Shown here: positions 1-12,307 of the stretch, in pieces
How positions within the stretch are numbered: the stretch's first letter is position 1
Layout: each line of letters opens with the position of its first letter
Translations under genes and position numbers: made by a program
Notes under the pieces: generated by a model
Told to the model about the DNA's origin: nothing
Seen by the model: only the letters and a program-made list of their open reading frames with translations
The model's database searches: none
Assembly: GCA_002914805.1 (NCBI GenBank)
Contig: JXTB01000014.1
Location: forward strand, 970,867 to 1,034,866
Origin: Parasponia andersonii
Taxonomy: Eukaryota; Streptophyta; Magnoliopsida; Rosales; Cannabaceae
DNA length: 64,000 nucleotides
Direction of reading: 5' to 3'

Positions 1-517
1 CTAAATTTTAATCTATGCTGCTTATTGTGACACAATGCTTACAAAAGGGTAAAGATACCTTTGTGAGACCAGGAAACAATCTCTGTTCAGAGAGAATCTT
101 CAAGCCTCATTTTGACATATGGCTGAGCTTAGGATGCCACATCATTGTTGATTCTTCTTCGAAATTTGTTGAAGCAACTAATACTTCCGCTTCCATTAGT
201 ATATCTTCTTTAAGCATGCACAGATTTACTACGATCTTCTCTGCCTTCATTACTATAAGCGTGCCTTTCATGATTTTCATGATCCCATTCTCGATACGAG
301 TTTTACAACCAAGCTTATCTAATTGTCCCAAAGATAATAGATTCTTCTTTAAGCCTTTCACATGTCGCACCTCTTGAATGGTATGAACAGTGTCATCATA
401 CATTTTCATCTTAGTGGTACCAATTTCAGAGATCTCTAAGGCATAATCGTTACTCATGAACACAAATCCTCTAGAGACAAGATCATATGTGTTAAACCAC
501 TGTCTGTGAGAAGTCAT
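1..517 (-). pseudogene. copia F pol start: gag-pre-integrase domain
   Basis: An open frame at 517-107 contains the gag-pre-integrase signature of copia polyproteins: a VRHVKGLKKNLLSLGQLD block followed by MMWHPKLSHMSK, a degraded HHCC zinc-binding start of integrase (the usual W-H-x-R-L-G-H-M is changed to P and S). The next catalytic part is outside the window. The homologous regions are 62921-62277 (copia D) and around 55031-54604 (copia C). Confidence 0.8.
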
Positions 518-589
518 GTGTCATAACGCTCCCTAATCTATTAACCAAACATCAGTAAGCTATTGTCTTTCCTTAGAAATTGTTGTTGC

Positions 590-1414
590 TTCACTGTAGA
601 GTATTAATCTGAAGTACTTGCCACATTCCCTTGAGTATTTGATGACTTTGGATCATTCTCTCTGGAATTTTCATTCTTCTTGAGTTACCAATACTCTCTT
701 TTGATGTGCCCTTTCTTGCCACAGTGATAGCATTTGACATTCTTCTTACTTCTTGACTTTTATCTATCATGACTCTGACTCCTACTAGGGCCACGTTCCG
801 TTGATCTCTTTCTTATTATCAAAGCATCTGCTTGTTGTGAACTTACTGATCTATCTTCCTTGTTCTTACGTCGATTTTTTTCTTCAAGAACAGCAGTTGT
901 AAGATCATTGAAAACTACAGTTATAATATTGCTGGTAACATTAATGATGAGCTGATCATACCAATTAGGTAGACTTTGAAGTAAAATTTGTACATGTTCG
1001 TTATCCTTTATGTTATACTTCATTACTGTGAGCTGCGAAAATAGAGTGTTGAGGGTGTTGATATGGTCAATCACCATTGCTGATTCTACTATTTGAAGGG
1101 TGTAAAGCCATATCTTCAAGAAAATTTTGTTGTGTAATGACTTGGCCTAATACAGATTTTTCAGTGTATCTCATATTTCCTTAGTTAATTTCTTCTCTTC
1201 AATGCTCGACAGGACTCTATCTGCTAGCGTGAGATATAAGTTAACGATAGCATTACCATCCATCTCGTCCCACTTTTTATTATCAGTAATCTCAGCAGGC
1301 CTTTCCTCAATTATTGTTAGGCAATTATTTTTTTCTTAAAATTGCCTTTATCTTTATTTTCTATATAAAGAAATTGCTCTCATTGAACTTCTCAATATCA
1401 AATTTCGCCACCAT
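590..1414 (-). pseudogene. copia F gag (UBN2-type), degraded
   Basis: The start ATG is at 1414 (M-V-A-K-F-D-I-E). Conserved copia gag pieces follow, including the HINTLNTLFSQLT segment and QSLPNWYDQLI (about 1119-760). A basic stretch and a CCHC-like zinc-knuckle region (about 794-591) come next. Gag forms the RNA-binding particle of the retrotransposon. Stops and frameshifts separate the pieces, for example around 1330 and between 790 and 760, so no intact protein is made. It matches the gag remnants in copia C and D in order and spacing. Confidence 0.75.
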
Positions 1415-1454
1415 TTTTGTTTATCACAATTTGTTCAGTTACCACCGTTACACT

Positions 1455-1550
1455 GTATGTGAATAGTACCATATATGTCAATAGTACTGTATACCAGAAC
1501 AGTACTATATACGTGAATAGTGCCGTGTTTATGAACAATACTTTAACCAA
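1455..1550. repeat. 18-bp tandem repeats in copia leader
   Basis: About five imperfect copies of an 18-bp unit of the type GTATATGTGAATAGTACC lie between the PBS and gag. The same leader repeat is present in copia C at about 56115-56190 with about four copies, so it is a family feature with variable copy number. Confidence 0.75.
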
Positions 1551-1565
1551 TGGCTTTGGTACCAC
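1551..1565 (-). other. Primer-binding site of copia F
   Basis: On the minus strand the 14 bases next to the LTR read TGGTACCAAAGCCA, a two-mismatch version of the initiator tRNA-Met PBS (TGGTATCAGAGCCA, known for copia elements). It lies exactly at the LTR/leader junction. Confidence 0.75.
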
Positions 1566-2121
1566 TGTTAAAGCTTTGTGAAAGCAACAACACACAGCTA
1601 AAATATGAGTTGAGAAAATTTGGATAAAATGAAATAGATAAGGCACACAAAAGATTTACCGTGATTCACCCAATTTAGGCTACGTTTACGGATAAAACTG
1701 TGAAGAATTTTACTATGAAAAGGAGATTACAACTTACTTCTCTCTAAATACAAGAAGAAAGCAAATTAACTTCTCTATCTTGAAATAGGAGAAAACAAGT
1801 GAGACACTAAGAGAATTCCTAGGCGTGAATTTTCTCTTAGAAAGGAAAAAGATTTAGAATAAAACGCAAAACAAATGATGAAACTCTTCGTATTTATAGA
1901 ACTTAAAAAGTAGTATGAACACCACTTTTTACTATTACTATTAAAACTGCTCTTTTGACTATTATTATTTCGGTTATCCTTTTTATTATTACTATTACAA
2001 TTGTCTTTTTTACTATTTTTATTACTATTACGATTATCTTTTTTACTATTTTTATTTCGTTTAATCTTTTTACTGTTTCTATTATGATTGGTTGACGAGC
2101 TATAATTGTTGATTTGTAAAC
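1566..2121 (-). repeat. 5' LTR of copia F
   Basis: On the + strand it begins TGTTAAAGC directly after the complement of the PBS and ends near GATTTGTAAACTA. It aligns to the LTRs at 58074-58632 and 56214-56738: shared blocks include the GAGTTGAGAAAATTTGG segment and a run of roughly 27-bp tandem units (1924-2095) ending in GATTGG. The distal boundary has diverged. Confidence 0.75.
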
Positions 2122-5100
2122 TACTAGAACTTCCAGTACAAGATCACAAGCTTTAAATGTTTTTTGGAAAATATTGCTGCAGCGATTTTTCCTCGTGATT
2201 TGTCGGTTCGAGTTGTTACGTAAAAGAAGGCATGATTGCATGGCTTTGTATAAATGGATTGGATTGATTGGGCTCCATTTTTGGCCTAACAGGCCAACTG
2301 AAGGGCTATTGACCATTCGTAATAGTATAGCTTAGGCCCATGTGCTGATGTGCCCCAGTACTCTCTTTCTTTAGAAGATGCTCTAGTTAGTAGACAACCC
2401 TCTTATTAGTGGTCTATAAATAATAATACAGCACTATGTACACAGCACCAATGGAAGTAAAATACTGTTTGTATTTGATAGCTATCTCTGACCTAATAAA
2501 AGAATATAACATGATTAACTAACTGCATTTCTTTTTTTAAAACTTTCTTTCAATTTGTGTTGGCTTAGATTTCGCCTAGTTGTTTGTAGTCACATCAACT
2601 TTTGGTATTAAAGTCCCAAGATTTCAACCGCCTAACAAGATTAAAAAAAAATTACAAAATGACAGGAGGATTCTAAATTTTTGATACATTACTTAAAATT
2701 TGAATTTAGATAGAAATAAATATTTTCAATCAATGTGTTATGCTATTTATAACATCGTCTAGAATATGAAGTCGTGTCTATTTTTTTTTTTTTAAATAAA
2801 ATTAACGTTCTCATATAAGTTTTTTTAATAATATACCAAAATATCACGTCAATTTATTTGTTAGATATGAATTAAAACACAGTAAGTAGTGGATAAGATA
2901 TTTGAATCTATATATGTAAATACATTAGCAATAATGATCACGGGAGTTTCAAACTAGCTATACTTTTATCGTGAATTGCTCGGAAGTCAATAGATCATCC
3001 AGCCTTCTGAACTCTATAAGAGTCTAGCAATAAAAAAATAATAAGGAGAAAGCTATACAGCTTATGCTATAAAGCTACAGAAACGGAAGAGAGTAAAATC
3101 AGATAGAGGACGAGATACCTAAACTAATGGCGATTGACATGGTTCTAAAGGTCAGAAGTATTTGACTGGCTATATATTCACCACATTGGTAGCATTAATT
3201 TAATATATATATATATCTAATTCAAGAATATTATCTTCTTTTAATTTGTGTCTAACTGCTCAAATTTTGATACACTAATTAATTAAATTTTGAAAAAAAA
3301 AAAGTGCGTTAGTATTTTTTTCAGCAGTTTGCTTCTTTCATTTTTTTTTTTTAAAAAACAACTTCGTTATAAATAATGTATCAAAAATTTGAATAGTTGA
3401 ACACTGATCAGGACATGATCGTTTAATACTGACTCATGTATTTAGATGTATAGTGTAGCATGATCATATTTTTAGGCATATTAGTCAAATCTATAATTGA
3501 AATTTAACGAATTTTGCATGTGAAAATTGTCAACTTGTCAAATATTATACTTTTTCTCATATGCGTAGCTTTTGGCCGAAGAGTATCAAACTGTGTAGGC
3601 AAGTAGAAAATGGCCAAGTTCCACATAATGCTTATTTTACATAGGTCATTATCTTGAAATTATATGACAATTCCGTATTTCAGATTATTATAATCCAAAA
3701 TGTTAAATATCATGATAAGTTGGGTATGAAAAAATAACTTGGCTAATATGACTGTTTTGGTAGCAATTAATGAATTATGTAAAGAAAGAAAACCATGTAC
3801 AAAATATCAACAAACAATATGAATTATTATTTTCTATCATTACTCTTTTTTATGGATAATTCACTAATATATAAAGATAACTTCGTACTAACTAATAGTG
3901 CTGAGAATCAAAATCGTTTTCAGTAATCTATTATGTATAACTCAACACTCAACAGTGACAAACAAGATCATTCATCTCTACTCTGATATCTTAGATGTCT
4001 TTATTTATTTGCAGTCTCTTCCACTATTTTCTCACGACTAAACTCAGCCTCACACTCTTAAGTATTCATAATATTACCTGAAAAGAAGAAAATCAATGTA
4101 AAGGAACCATAAAATTTCACTTAGCTCGCACTCATATTCGATCGCAATGTAAAGAGACTCAAAATTTCATTGTATGTCCGAGAAAAGCCTAACATATCAT
4201 GCAGAGAGAATTTGATAGGCCATGCTTGTGATGATGATTCATCGTGGAGCCCATTAATTACTGGGCCCACTTAAACGTGATGGGTACCAATCCAAGATTG
4301 GGCAGGAACTTGTACAAGCTTTCAAGTGGCCCCATTAACACATGCACCCTCTCAAAGTACATGATCACAAGAAAGAACAAGCAGGTGTGACAGATGTATT
4401 TGTATCAACCAATGATTAAGCATCCTTTCGAGCCAAGGAGTTCAATGTAGAAAATAGTACCATATGATAAAGGAGCTCAATTATTAAATGATCTTAAGTA
4501 TACATAATTACAAAATAATTAAAAGCAAATTTACAAGCCAATGTATTCCGTTTGGAAATTGTGTATTTGATAATTTTTTACGAAACCCAACATTTTTGAA
4601 ATGTCATATTTAACCTTCGGATTGTAGCCGATGTCAATTATTTCCTTAAATTTTTAAGCACTAATCAAATCAATCCTTCTCTAATCAGCTGAATTAGAAG
4701 AAATCAAAAGAAGAATAGAAAGAGAAAGAAAGGGTATTTTATTATTTTATTTCATTTTGTTTTGATTTTTTAAAATTTTTATTTTATTTTAGCTTGGATT
4801 TATTTTTATTTTTTGTGAAGAACAATTTAGGGTCTCATGTTCTTTAAGGGCAAGCTATAAATTTCTTTCGACTTCCCTACTTTAGCAGACCTATTGGGGA
4901 GGAAATAATAGATATGAGATGTGTTATAAATTCAACGAAATAACAGATTAAAAATTTATTAATATGAAGGTTTAATTTGACAGTTTTAAAAATGTTAATA
5001 ATAATTAGTATAAAGTCAATTTATGATTTTTTTCCCCCTCTTTTCCTTTTGAGATAGAAAGTAAAGCATCATTAAGGTAACTACCCTATATGCTACGGAA

Positions 5101-5753
5101 TTTATGCTAAGAAAGATTTGAATTTTGAGTTTTGGTCCTTGTTATTTTCTTTAGCATTTAAAACTTACAGCTGATCTTATTCTTTAAAAAAAAAAAAAGA
5201 AACTTACAGCTGCTTTTCTTTTCGCATAAAGTACAAACATTGTAAATTGTCTCGAACTTCTTGGGGGTTAAGATGCTAGTACAAATTGCCTGCAAAATTT
5301 TCAGTGCCAATATTGTAATTGGGCCTTTTGTTTATGTGGACCAAAAATGTTTACAATCATTGGGGATGAATGGTAGAAGCTGAGGATAATATCCCAACAT
5401 TAGCCCACAAATGGCCATTGCTGATGGCAAGATTTCAGAAACCATGTCTGATTTTGTCCTCAAGATATTCCATCGAAGATAATAAGGTTGTGCACCAAAT
5501 AGTTCAAGGGCTATATTTCCTAGCATTAATTCAAAAACTAATAATATCATAAATTCCACGATTAGGAATATATAATTCACATTAAATAATTTAATTGGGC
5601 AACAACATTAGTGACTAAGCTGTTTGGGAATGGTCAACATTATCCTAAGCAAAGAATACCATCTCATAATCTTAGGTGTCATGGTCGACGTGTTTTAGCT
5701 CATCAACAACCGAGCTTGTCAAGTTTGAACCAAGTTGCCAACAGGGAAGGAAA
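2122..5753. other. AT-rich intergenic region, no gene recognised
   Basis: About 3.6 kb of AT-rich sequence with homopolymer runs and a short TA stretch near 3205. Only short chance ORFs are present (for example 5580-5332 minus and 5611-5796 plus), with no domain or codon-usage signal that I recognise. It is the left flank of gypsy A. Confidence 0.6.
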
Positions 5754-5758
5754 TTATG

Positions 5759-6560
5759 TGTGGAACTCATTCTTAAAACATACACCACGTAGATGATTAA
5801 GTGACAGAATAGGTCACAAGCGGGGCACACCGTCCGACACGTATCCAAAGTGACTGATTAAAGGTCACACGAGTCGCACGTGGTACTGAATAGGTCTATG
5901 GGCTGTCCGAGGCCAGGGCCGAACCCATCCCAGACCCTGGATAGATTTCGCCTAGTCCAATTCTTACCTCGACAGCTGGGGGTCAAGAGCCTCAAGGGTC
6001 TTCTACCAGAGTACCGTGGGAAGCAGTTCACCGCTCCAGACCCAGACAGAGCATTTAATGCGATCCTGAGTATGTGCGCATATTGGGCAAGTCGTCCTGA
6101 CAGAGCAGCGGCTTGTCAAAATCTCACCCCCGACAGGCTAGAGTTGTAGAGGACGGCAGAAAACAGGCTGTGACGATGTAAGGAAGGTCACGGTAATCAT
6201 GACCTGTGATTTATGGAGTAAGTCATGATGGAAAAAAGTACTCGATCCTGGGATTGAGAGTCAGAAAGTTCCCAGTTCCAAGATTATACATATAAGCCTT
6301 GTTTCCTTCCTAAAAAAAAATAAGAGACAATACAGAATACAAAAAAACATTTACAGAGAAAAACTAAATCCTTGCTGTTCAATATCAGAGATAAATCACT
6401 GACTTAAGCATCAGAGAGTCTTTGCAGGTAGCCACCCCCGCCTCTCTGTCTCAGCCTGAAACTAAAGACATTCCAGGATAGCAAGAATATGTAGACAGTT
6501 GGTGGATACCTCATTAGCAGTTCAGAGACATGTGGATGACCGGTAACAACAGCACCAACA
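5759..6560 (+). repeat. 5' LTR of gypsy A
   Basis: 802 bp, starting TGTGGAACTC and ending CACCAACA, just before the PBS. It matches 17665-18469 along its length with many point differences, so the insertion is not recent. A TATA-like tatacatataa (6285-6295) is the probable U3 promoter. Confidence 0.92.
6285..6295 (+). promoter_or_regulatory. Putative TATA box in gypsy A LTR
   Basis: TATACATATAA lies in the 5' LTR and is kept in the 3' LTR (about 18191-18201) and in the gypsy B 3' LTR (44891-44900). It is the only clear TATA-like element in an otherwise GC-richer LTR, so it is the likely retrotransposon promoter. Confidence 0.55.
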
Positions 6561-6563
6561 GTT

Positions 6564-6581
6564 TGGCGCCGTCTGTGGGAA
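6564..6581 (+). other. Primer-binding site of gypsy A
   Basis: TGGCGCCGTCTGTGGGAA lies three bases after the LTR end. The first nine bases complement the tRNA-Asp 3' end, as in Tat/Athila elements; the rest diverges. The same sequence starts at 31912 in gypsy B. Confidence 0.8.
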
Positions 6582-6670
6582 TCAGTTGAGCGTGAGAGAA
6601 GAAACAGAAGCCTCACGATCACACTCTCCTTGAACAAAACGCCATACAACGTCGAATAGCACCCTCAAGA

Positions 6671-8367
6671 ATGACAACCAGGAGCACACGTCCTGATGCC
6701 AAAGGGAGCTCCCAGGAAGCACGACCACGTCTAGAGCAAAAGCTAGACCAAATGCTTGCCACCCTGGCAGAAACAAACCGAAAGGCAGAGATAGCCCATG
6801 AGGCCGTCCTGGGTTTAAAAGGCGAAGTCGCGGAGGTGCGCAGAGATAATGCCCGCCTCGAAGAGCTATTGGCAAGCGAAGCCAGGAGCAGGCGAAGGGA
6901 GAACTTTTACGAAGAGGTCCAACAAGAATTCAGGGGCCAACCACCGATAGAAGTCCCCACCCCATCTAGATCGCAGATGTAGGGGGAGCGACAGAGCCAG
7001 ACAAGGCCTTTCCGGGCTGGAGCAGCGTTGTACAGAAGGCACCAGGAATGCCTAGTAGGTGCACTTCCTAACTGGAAATAAGAGATGATGGTAGAGCTAA
7101 GTAAGAGGCTCGGAGCCCATCAAAGCCAGTCCCCCGATGATCTGACAAAGCAGACCCTACGAGGAATCAATCGGACGGCCTTCGCCGATTGGATCTAGTT
7201 GGAACCTAAGCCGAAGGACTTCACAATCCCAACCTTCAGACCATTCGAGGGAAAGACTGACCCTCTCGATCATATATACCACATCCAACAGAAGATGGCC
7301 TTAGAGACCAGGGACGAGGCTGTGACTTGCAAAGTTTTCTCCACCATCTTGGCGGGACCGACACTGCTGTAGTTCAGATAACTCCTAAAGAAGTCCATAA
7401 ATGGGTTTGAAGACTTTTACAAACTGTTCTTAAAGTAGTACACGGGCGCCCGGAGGCAGCAGAAAACCATGCGAGACCTCGACCGGTTGGAGCAATCTGC
7501 GAGCGAGTCTCCAAGAGAATACTTGTCACGTTTCCTGAAGATAAGTCCTCGGTGCACAACGCCGACTCAGTGCAAGCCGCAAGCTCGTTCGGTAGGGGCC
7601 TATAGCCAGGGTCAATGCTGTTGGACCATATGCTATTGAATTTGCCGTACGATATGGCAGATGTCCAGGCAAAGTCAGAGGGGGTATTTAGGGTGCTGGA
7701 AAGCCACCAGAAAGTACCCAAGGCCTCCGCAACGATAACAACGGTGCCGGCGTAAACCTCGATTCCGCAAGGAATGAAGAGGCTTGCATCGCCCAGGGGG
7801 CCATCTCCGAAGCAGGAAGCCCCAGCTCGAGGTGGTCAAGAGAGCAGTAAGAGGAGGAAGATGTTTAAGGATCCTCTGCCAAAATATGAGCTCAATACGT
7901 CGATCGACGTGATCTACCTCTACAACAAGGACAGAAGCATTTTCAAAGACCCACCCAAGTCCAATGTTCCTGAGCATATGAAAAATAGGAGCAGGTACTG
8001 CCAATTTCACAGAGATCATGAGCATGATACCGTCAACTGTCGTAGTATCTATGCGCAGGTTATGATGGCAATCCAAGTTGGAAAGTTGAAGCAGTATGTA
8101 AAGATGGGCGGAAACCAGTCAAAGGGAGATGCCGTCAGACCCGAGAAGGGAAAGTAGACCCAAGCCTTCGGGTTGGGAGAACAAACTCTGAGGATAGTTC
8201 CAACAATCATAGGTAGACCGAAGCCGACCCAAGGTCAGGAGGATAAGGAAAAGTGCCGAAAGAGGACCGAGGATAGGGTGAAGTGCCTGAGGGGGATGGG
8301 ACATTCCGTGAATCATATAACGACGGAAGAAAGTTACGCCTCAGCCACCCCCATCGCCTTCACCTAA
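6671..8367 (+). pseudogene. gypsy A gag, degraded
   Basis: The ATG at 6671 opens M-T-T-R-S-T-R-P-D and a coiled-coil-like N-terminus that stays open to 6982. The capsid region follows in pieces, including FEGKTDPLDHIYH near 7245 and an EYLSRF segment near 7517. The knuckle-like block YCQFH...C lies near 7998-8042. The frame is broken by TAG at 7196-7198, by TAG codons near 7370 and 7437, and by later stops at 8155 and 8366. Gypsy B has the same order at 32004-33715. Gag would form the retrotransposon particle; this copy cannot. Confidence 0.85.
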
Positions 8368-8382
8368 CAAGACCTGACTACA

Positions 8383-8862
8383 GTGCGCCTACATCATGAT
8401 GACCCCTTAGTGATTAAGCTACAGATTGGTTCTGCGTTGGTCGGGAGGGTCCTAATCGATGGTGGAAGCAGTGTCGATGTACTGTTCCTTAGCACGTTTG
8501 AGAGCATGGGCCTGGATCGAAATGCGCTCAGGTCGACCTATCAGCCGCTATTCGCCTTCAACAGCGCTAGGGTCAGCCCTTTAGGCATCGTGACTCTGAA
8601 GGTCTACGTCACAGAAAGATGCCTGGATGTGGATTTCGTCATCATCGACTGCCAGTCTTCCATCAACGTCATCATGGGAAGAGGGTGGATCCACGCCATG
8701 CATGGGGTCACCTCCACCCTCCACCAGGTCTTGAGATATCTATCAAAGGATGACACTTACACGATAAACGTTAAAGGAGACCAGGTCTCTGCAACGAAAT
8801 GTTTTTCAATCACCCTGGGTGGGCCAGAAGTGAATGCGAGTACCTCAATGGGGGACAAATAG
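8383..8862 (+). pseudogene. gypsy A aspartic protease segment
   Basis: A 159-residue open segment holds the retroviral-type aspartic protease: VLIDGGSSVDVLFLSTF supplies the catalytic D-G-G (residues about 27-29), with the second conserved block VIMGRGWIHAMHG near residue 100. In Tat elements it sits between gag and RT in one polyprotein and would cleave that polyprotein. The segment is bounded by a stop at 8366 and a TAG at 8860-8862. Gypsy B has a TAG at the same place (34200-34202). Confidence 0.85.
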
Positions 8863-10390
8863 CAATCAAAGGACCGCCTGCTGGCGTACATGAAGCAGAA
8901 AGAAGAGGAGTCTGACGGGCCAGAATCCATGATTGAGGAGTTGGTGGTGGTCCCTTTGAAAGAGGCAGAGCTGGGAAAGGTAGTCTTAATCGGGGCCTTG
9001 CTGCCCGAGGAAGAAAAGAGCGAACTGTTGGGATTCCTTAGGCAGAATGAAGATGTCTTCACATAGTCCCATAACGACATATCTGGGATAGACCCCACAC
9101 ACAACTGCCACCGATTGAATGCAGATCCCAATTTCCTTCCAGTCAGACAGAGGCCCCGAAGTTTCACGCCAGAGAAAAATAGGGCGATCAATAAGAAGGT
9201 AGAGACGCTACTAGAGAATGGCCTGATCATGGAATATGTATACCCGTGCTGGGTCTCCAACCCGGTGGTGGTGAAGAAGAAAAATGACAACGACCACACT
9301 TGCATAGACTTCACCAACCTAAACAAGACCTGCCTGAAGGACAGCTTTCCCCTGCCAAGGATCGACCAAATGGTCGATGCTATGGCTGGCTTTGACAGGA
9401 TGAACTTCTTGGACGTCTACTCTGGATACAACTAGATTCTTCTATATGAGGAAGACTAGATCCACACGGCGTTCATCATAGAGCGAGATCTGTACTATTA
9501 TAGGCACATGTCTTACAGCTTGAAGAATGCAGGGGCGACCTACCAAAAGCTCATGAACAATATGTTCGCTGGGCTACTCGGGAAGATGATGGAAGTCTAC
9601 ATCGATGACTTGGTCGTAAAAAGCAAGGAGGCCTCGGACCATCTGGGATACCTAGATGAATGTTTTCAAATCCTGAGGCGATACCGGATGCATCTGAACC
9701 CCAAGAAGTGCACGTTTGGGGTATCTTCCGGCCAGTTCCTAGGACACATCATGAGCAGAAGGGGCATCGAGGCCAACCCGAGCCAGTTGTCCTCTATCGC
9801 ATACGAGAAAAGACCCTCGACCATTCAGGAGGTCCAGCACCTGACCGGGAAGACAGCCGCCCTCAGCCGTTTTTTCTCCAAGATGTTCGACCGATGCAAG
9901 CCCTTCTTCCAGTGCATAAAGAAAAGCCCCACGGTCATCTGGGGGGAGGAATAGGATAGGGCACTGACAGAGCTCAAGCTGTACTTAAGTCGTCTGCCTA
10001 TGCTAGCTTCCCCAGCAGAAGGACAGTGCCTGTACGCGTATTTGGCGATATCCAAAGTAGCGATCAATGCCGTGCTGTTCGTCGAGGAAGATGGCAAGCA
10101 GAAGCCTATGTTTTACACGAGCCATATGCTCCTGGATGCCGAAACACGATATAGTATGGCGGAGAAGTTGGTCCTAGCTTTAGTCAACGCTAAGAAGAGA
10201 CTCAAGAATTACTTCAAGGTGCACCCAGTAATGGTGTATACGGATTTCTCCATCCAGTAAATCTTGGCCAAGCCAGACCTGTTAGGACGACTAACCAAGT
10301 GGGCCATCGAGTTGGGGATATACGACATCGAATAGCGAAGAAAGGTCAAGTTATGGCGGACTTCTTAGTGGAAATCCAGTCCTTCGGTGA
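8863..10390 (+). pseudogene. gypsy A reverse transcriptase and RNase H, degraded
   Basis: The reverse transcriptase copies retrotransposon RNA and the RNase H removes it. The RT contains KDSFPLPRIDQMVDAM, motif A FLDVYSGYN (about 9409-9435), and motif C VYIDDLVVKS (about 9596-9625), so both catalytic aspartate sites remain. The connection/RNase H part follows (CLYAYLAISKVAINAVLF at about 10027, then TRYSMAEKLVLALVNA). In-frame stops include TAG at 9433 and 9457, TAG at 9952-9954 and TAA at 10258. The TAG at 9952 is also present in gypsy B at 35286-35288. Confidence 0.87.
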
Positions 10391-10997
10391 GCCATATGAC
10401 CCGCTTCAAACGTCCCCACCTCACACCCCTTCAGCATGGACTCTCTACACTGACAGATCCATGAACGCCTCGGGGTCAGGTATCGGGATAGTCTTGTAGA
10501 CCCCGGCAGGACTCAGGGTATAGAAAGCTTTGAGGCTCGGTTTCCAGGCGACGAACAATGAGGCGGAGTACGAGGCACTGTTGCAAGGCCTTGAATTGGC
10601 TCTATACTTCGGAGTGGAGGACATCGTGATAAAAACTAACTCGCAGCTGATCGTGGGTCAGGTCAGGGGAGACTTCAAAGTAAAAAAGCCAAGGTTGCAT
10701 AGGTACTTCTCCGGGGTAATGGGGGCAAAAGCCCGTTTCAGCAGGTTCGATATTGAACAAATACCCTGGGAGATGAACCAAAAGGCCGATGAATTAGCTA
10801 AAAGCGCGTTGATAGGGGGAGCAACCGAGCATACGGAGATTTCACCAGAGGGCGAAAACGCAAAAGGCCCCTTGGAGGCCCCTGTGCGCCACGTATTTGT
10901 GGCCGACTTCGAGGATGAGGGCTGGATGAGACCCATCACCCAATATCTGGTGTCAGAGAACCTGCCCGCAGACCCCCAAAAAGCGAGGTCGATCAGA
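10391..10997 (+). pseudogene. gypsy A second (archaeal-type) RNase H
   Basis: The segment reads WTLYTDRSMNASGSGIGIVL, then ATNNEAEYEALLQGLELAL, then a VKTNSQLIVGQV block, and ends near a DELAKSAL helix. This is the additional RNase H fold (D, E and D positions visible) typical of the plant Tat lineage. TAG stops at about 10497 and 10520 interrupt it. The equivalent in gypsy B (35787-36130) lacks those two stops. Confidence 0.82.
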
Positions 10998-12148
10998 TGA
11001 AGGCTGCCCAGTATTCTATGGTGGCGGACCGACTATATAGGAGATCAACGATGGGACCAATGCTGAGGTGCGTAGGCCTCATCGAGGCATAGAAACTGAT
11101 GGAGGAAATCCACGAAGGAGTATGTGGCAACCACTCTGGCGGGCACAGCCTTGCCCACAAGGCCTTGACTGCTGGATACTTCTAGCCATACATGATGACC
11201 GAGGCAGCCCAGTATGTCAAGAAATGTGACAAGTGCTAGAGGTTTGCCCTTGTGAAGTGCCAACCCGTGGAGGAACTCTATTCGAACATAACTCCTTGGA
11301 CTTTCGCTAAATGAGGCCTGGATATCGTCGGAGAACTCCTCAGAAGTCCAAGGGGAAAAAGGTATGTCCTACTGGCCATTGATTATTTTACCAAATGGGT
11401 AGAAGCTGAAGCCTACGTAACCGTCAACAAGGCAGACATGATTAACTTCATTTGGAAAAACATAATCTGCCGGTACGGGATCCCGAGAGAGATACACGCC
11501 GATCATGGCACGCAGTTCCAGAATACGAAGCTAAAGGAGCTGTGTGAGTTGTATGATATAAGGCTCAGCTTCTCATCCGTAAATTACCCTCAGGGGAACG
11601 GCCAATCAGAAGCAACGAACAAGGCCATATTTAGCAATATAAAAAAGAACTTGTAGGAGGCTAAAGGGGGGTGGTTAGAAGAGCTACCGGCCGTCATGTG
11701 GGCCCATCGAACCAAAGAGCAGAGGTCAACAGGAAGAACACCATTCGCCATGGTCTATGGGTCAGAAGCTATGATCCCGACAGAGATTGGCCTCCCGACC
11801 CTTCGCTCTGAAGTGGTGAGAGACGCCTCACTGAACGAGCAGCAACTAAGCCGCAACACAGACCTCCTGGAAGAAACAAGGGACATGGCCTTGGTCCTCC
11901 TGGTCTCATACCATCAGTAGGCCAGGTCCTACTATGCAAATAAGGTTAGTGCTCGTCGATTTAATGCCGACGATTGGGTCTTGAAGATCAGAACGGGGAA
12001 TTCCTCGAAGCTAGACTCGAACTGGGTCAGGCTTTATGAGGTAATCAAGGCGCTTGACAATGGTGCATATGTCCTGAAAGAACTCAAGACCGGGAAGAGC
12101 CTGCCAAACACATGGAACGCCCAACAACTGAAGAAGTATTACGTATGA
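10998..12148 (+). pseudogene. gypsy A integrase, degraded
   Basis: The zinc-binding HHCC start is visible (HEGVCGNHSGG...KKCDKC, about 11111-11240). The catalytic core keeps its three acidic sites: GLDIVG (about 11317), ADHGTQF (about 11500) and GQSEATNKAI (about 11600). The C-terminal part runs to a TGA at 12146-12148. A one-base loss near 10998 shifts the frame relative to gypsy B. Stops include TAG near 11091, 11185 and 11237, TGA at 11312-11314, and TAG at 11653 and 11918-11920. Integrase would join cDNA to host DNA; this copy cannot be translated. Confidence 0.87.
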
Positions 12149-12307
12149 GATGCGTATAAATACTGTAAGACACATGTGAATACTTGTATTATTAAACAGC
12201 TTAATTCTAAAACAGGTGAGAGTTCCCGCTCCACAAATTTATGCTTTGGATTGACTATGTAAAAGGGTCCGCCCACAGTGCCAGACCCCATAGGCTATCC
12301 GCGCAAA

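Larger units (their letters stand above)
1..2121 (-). mobile_element. Ty1/copia retrotransposon F (5' part, cut by window edge)
   Basis: Read on the minus strand this is the 5' half of a Ty1/copia element: LTR (about 2121 to 1566), primer-binding site, gag, zinc knuckle and gag-pre-integrase, running off the left edge before the integrase core. It belongs to the same family as the copies at 51847-56738 and 58074 onward: LTR, leader repeats and protein order match throughout. The LTR outer end is not sharp, since the expected CAACA end reads as AAACTA, so 2121 is approximate. Gag-pol carries several stops. The tRNA-Met-type PBS and protein motifs resemble the Tork/Tnt1 group; that lineage assignment is inference. 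Confidence 0.85.

Noticed and set aside
5332..5796. Short ORFs just left of gypsy A on both strands
   Set aside because: No family resemblance, and they do not continue convincingly on the other side of the element after 18474.
9115..12148. A virus-derived or pararetroviral insertion instead of a retrotransposon
   Set aside because: Integrase, second RNase H, LTRs and a tRNA primer site are present and no movement or coat protein is seen, so a Tat LTR retrotransposon explains it.
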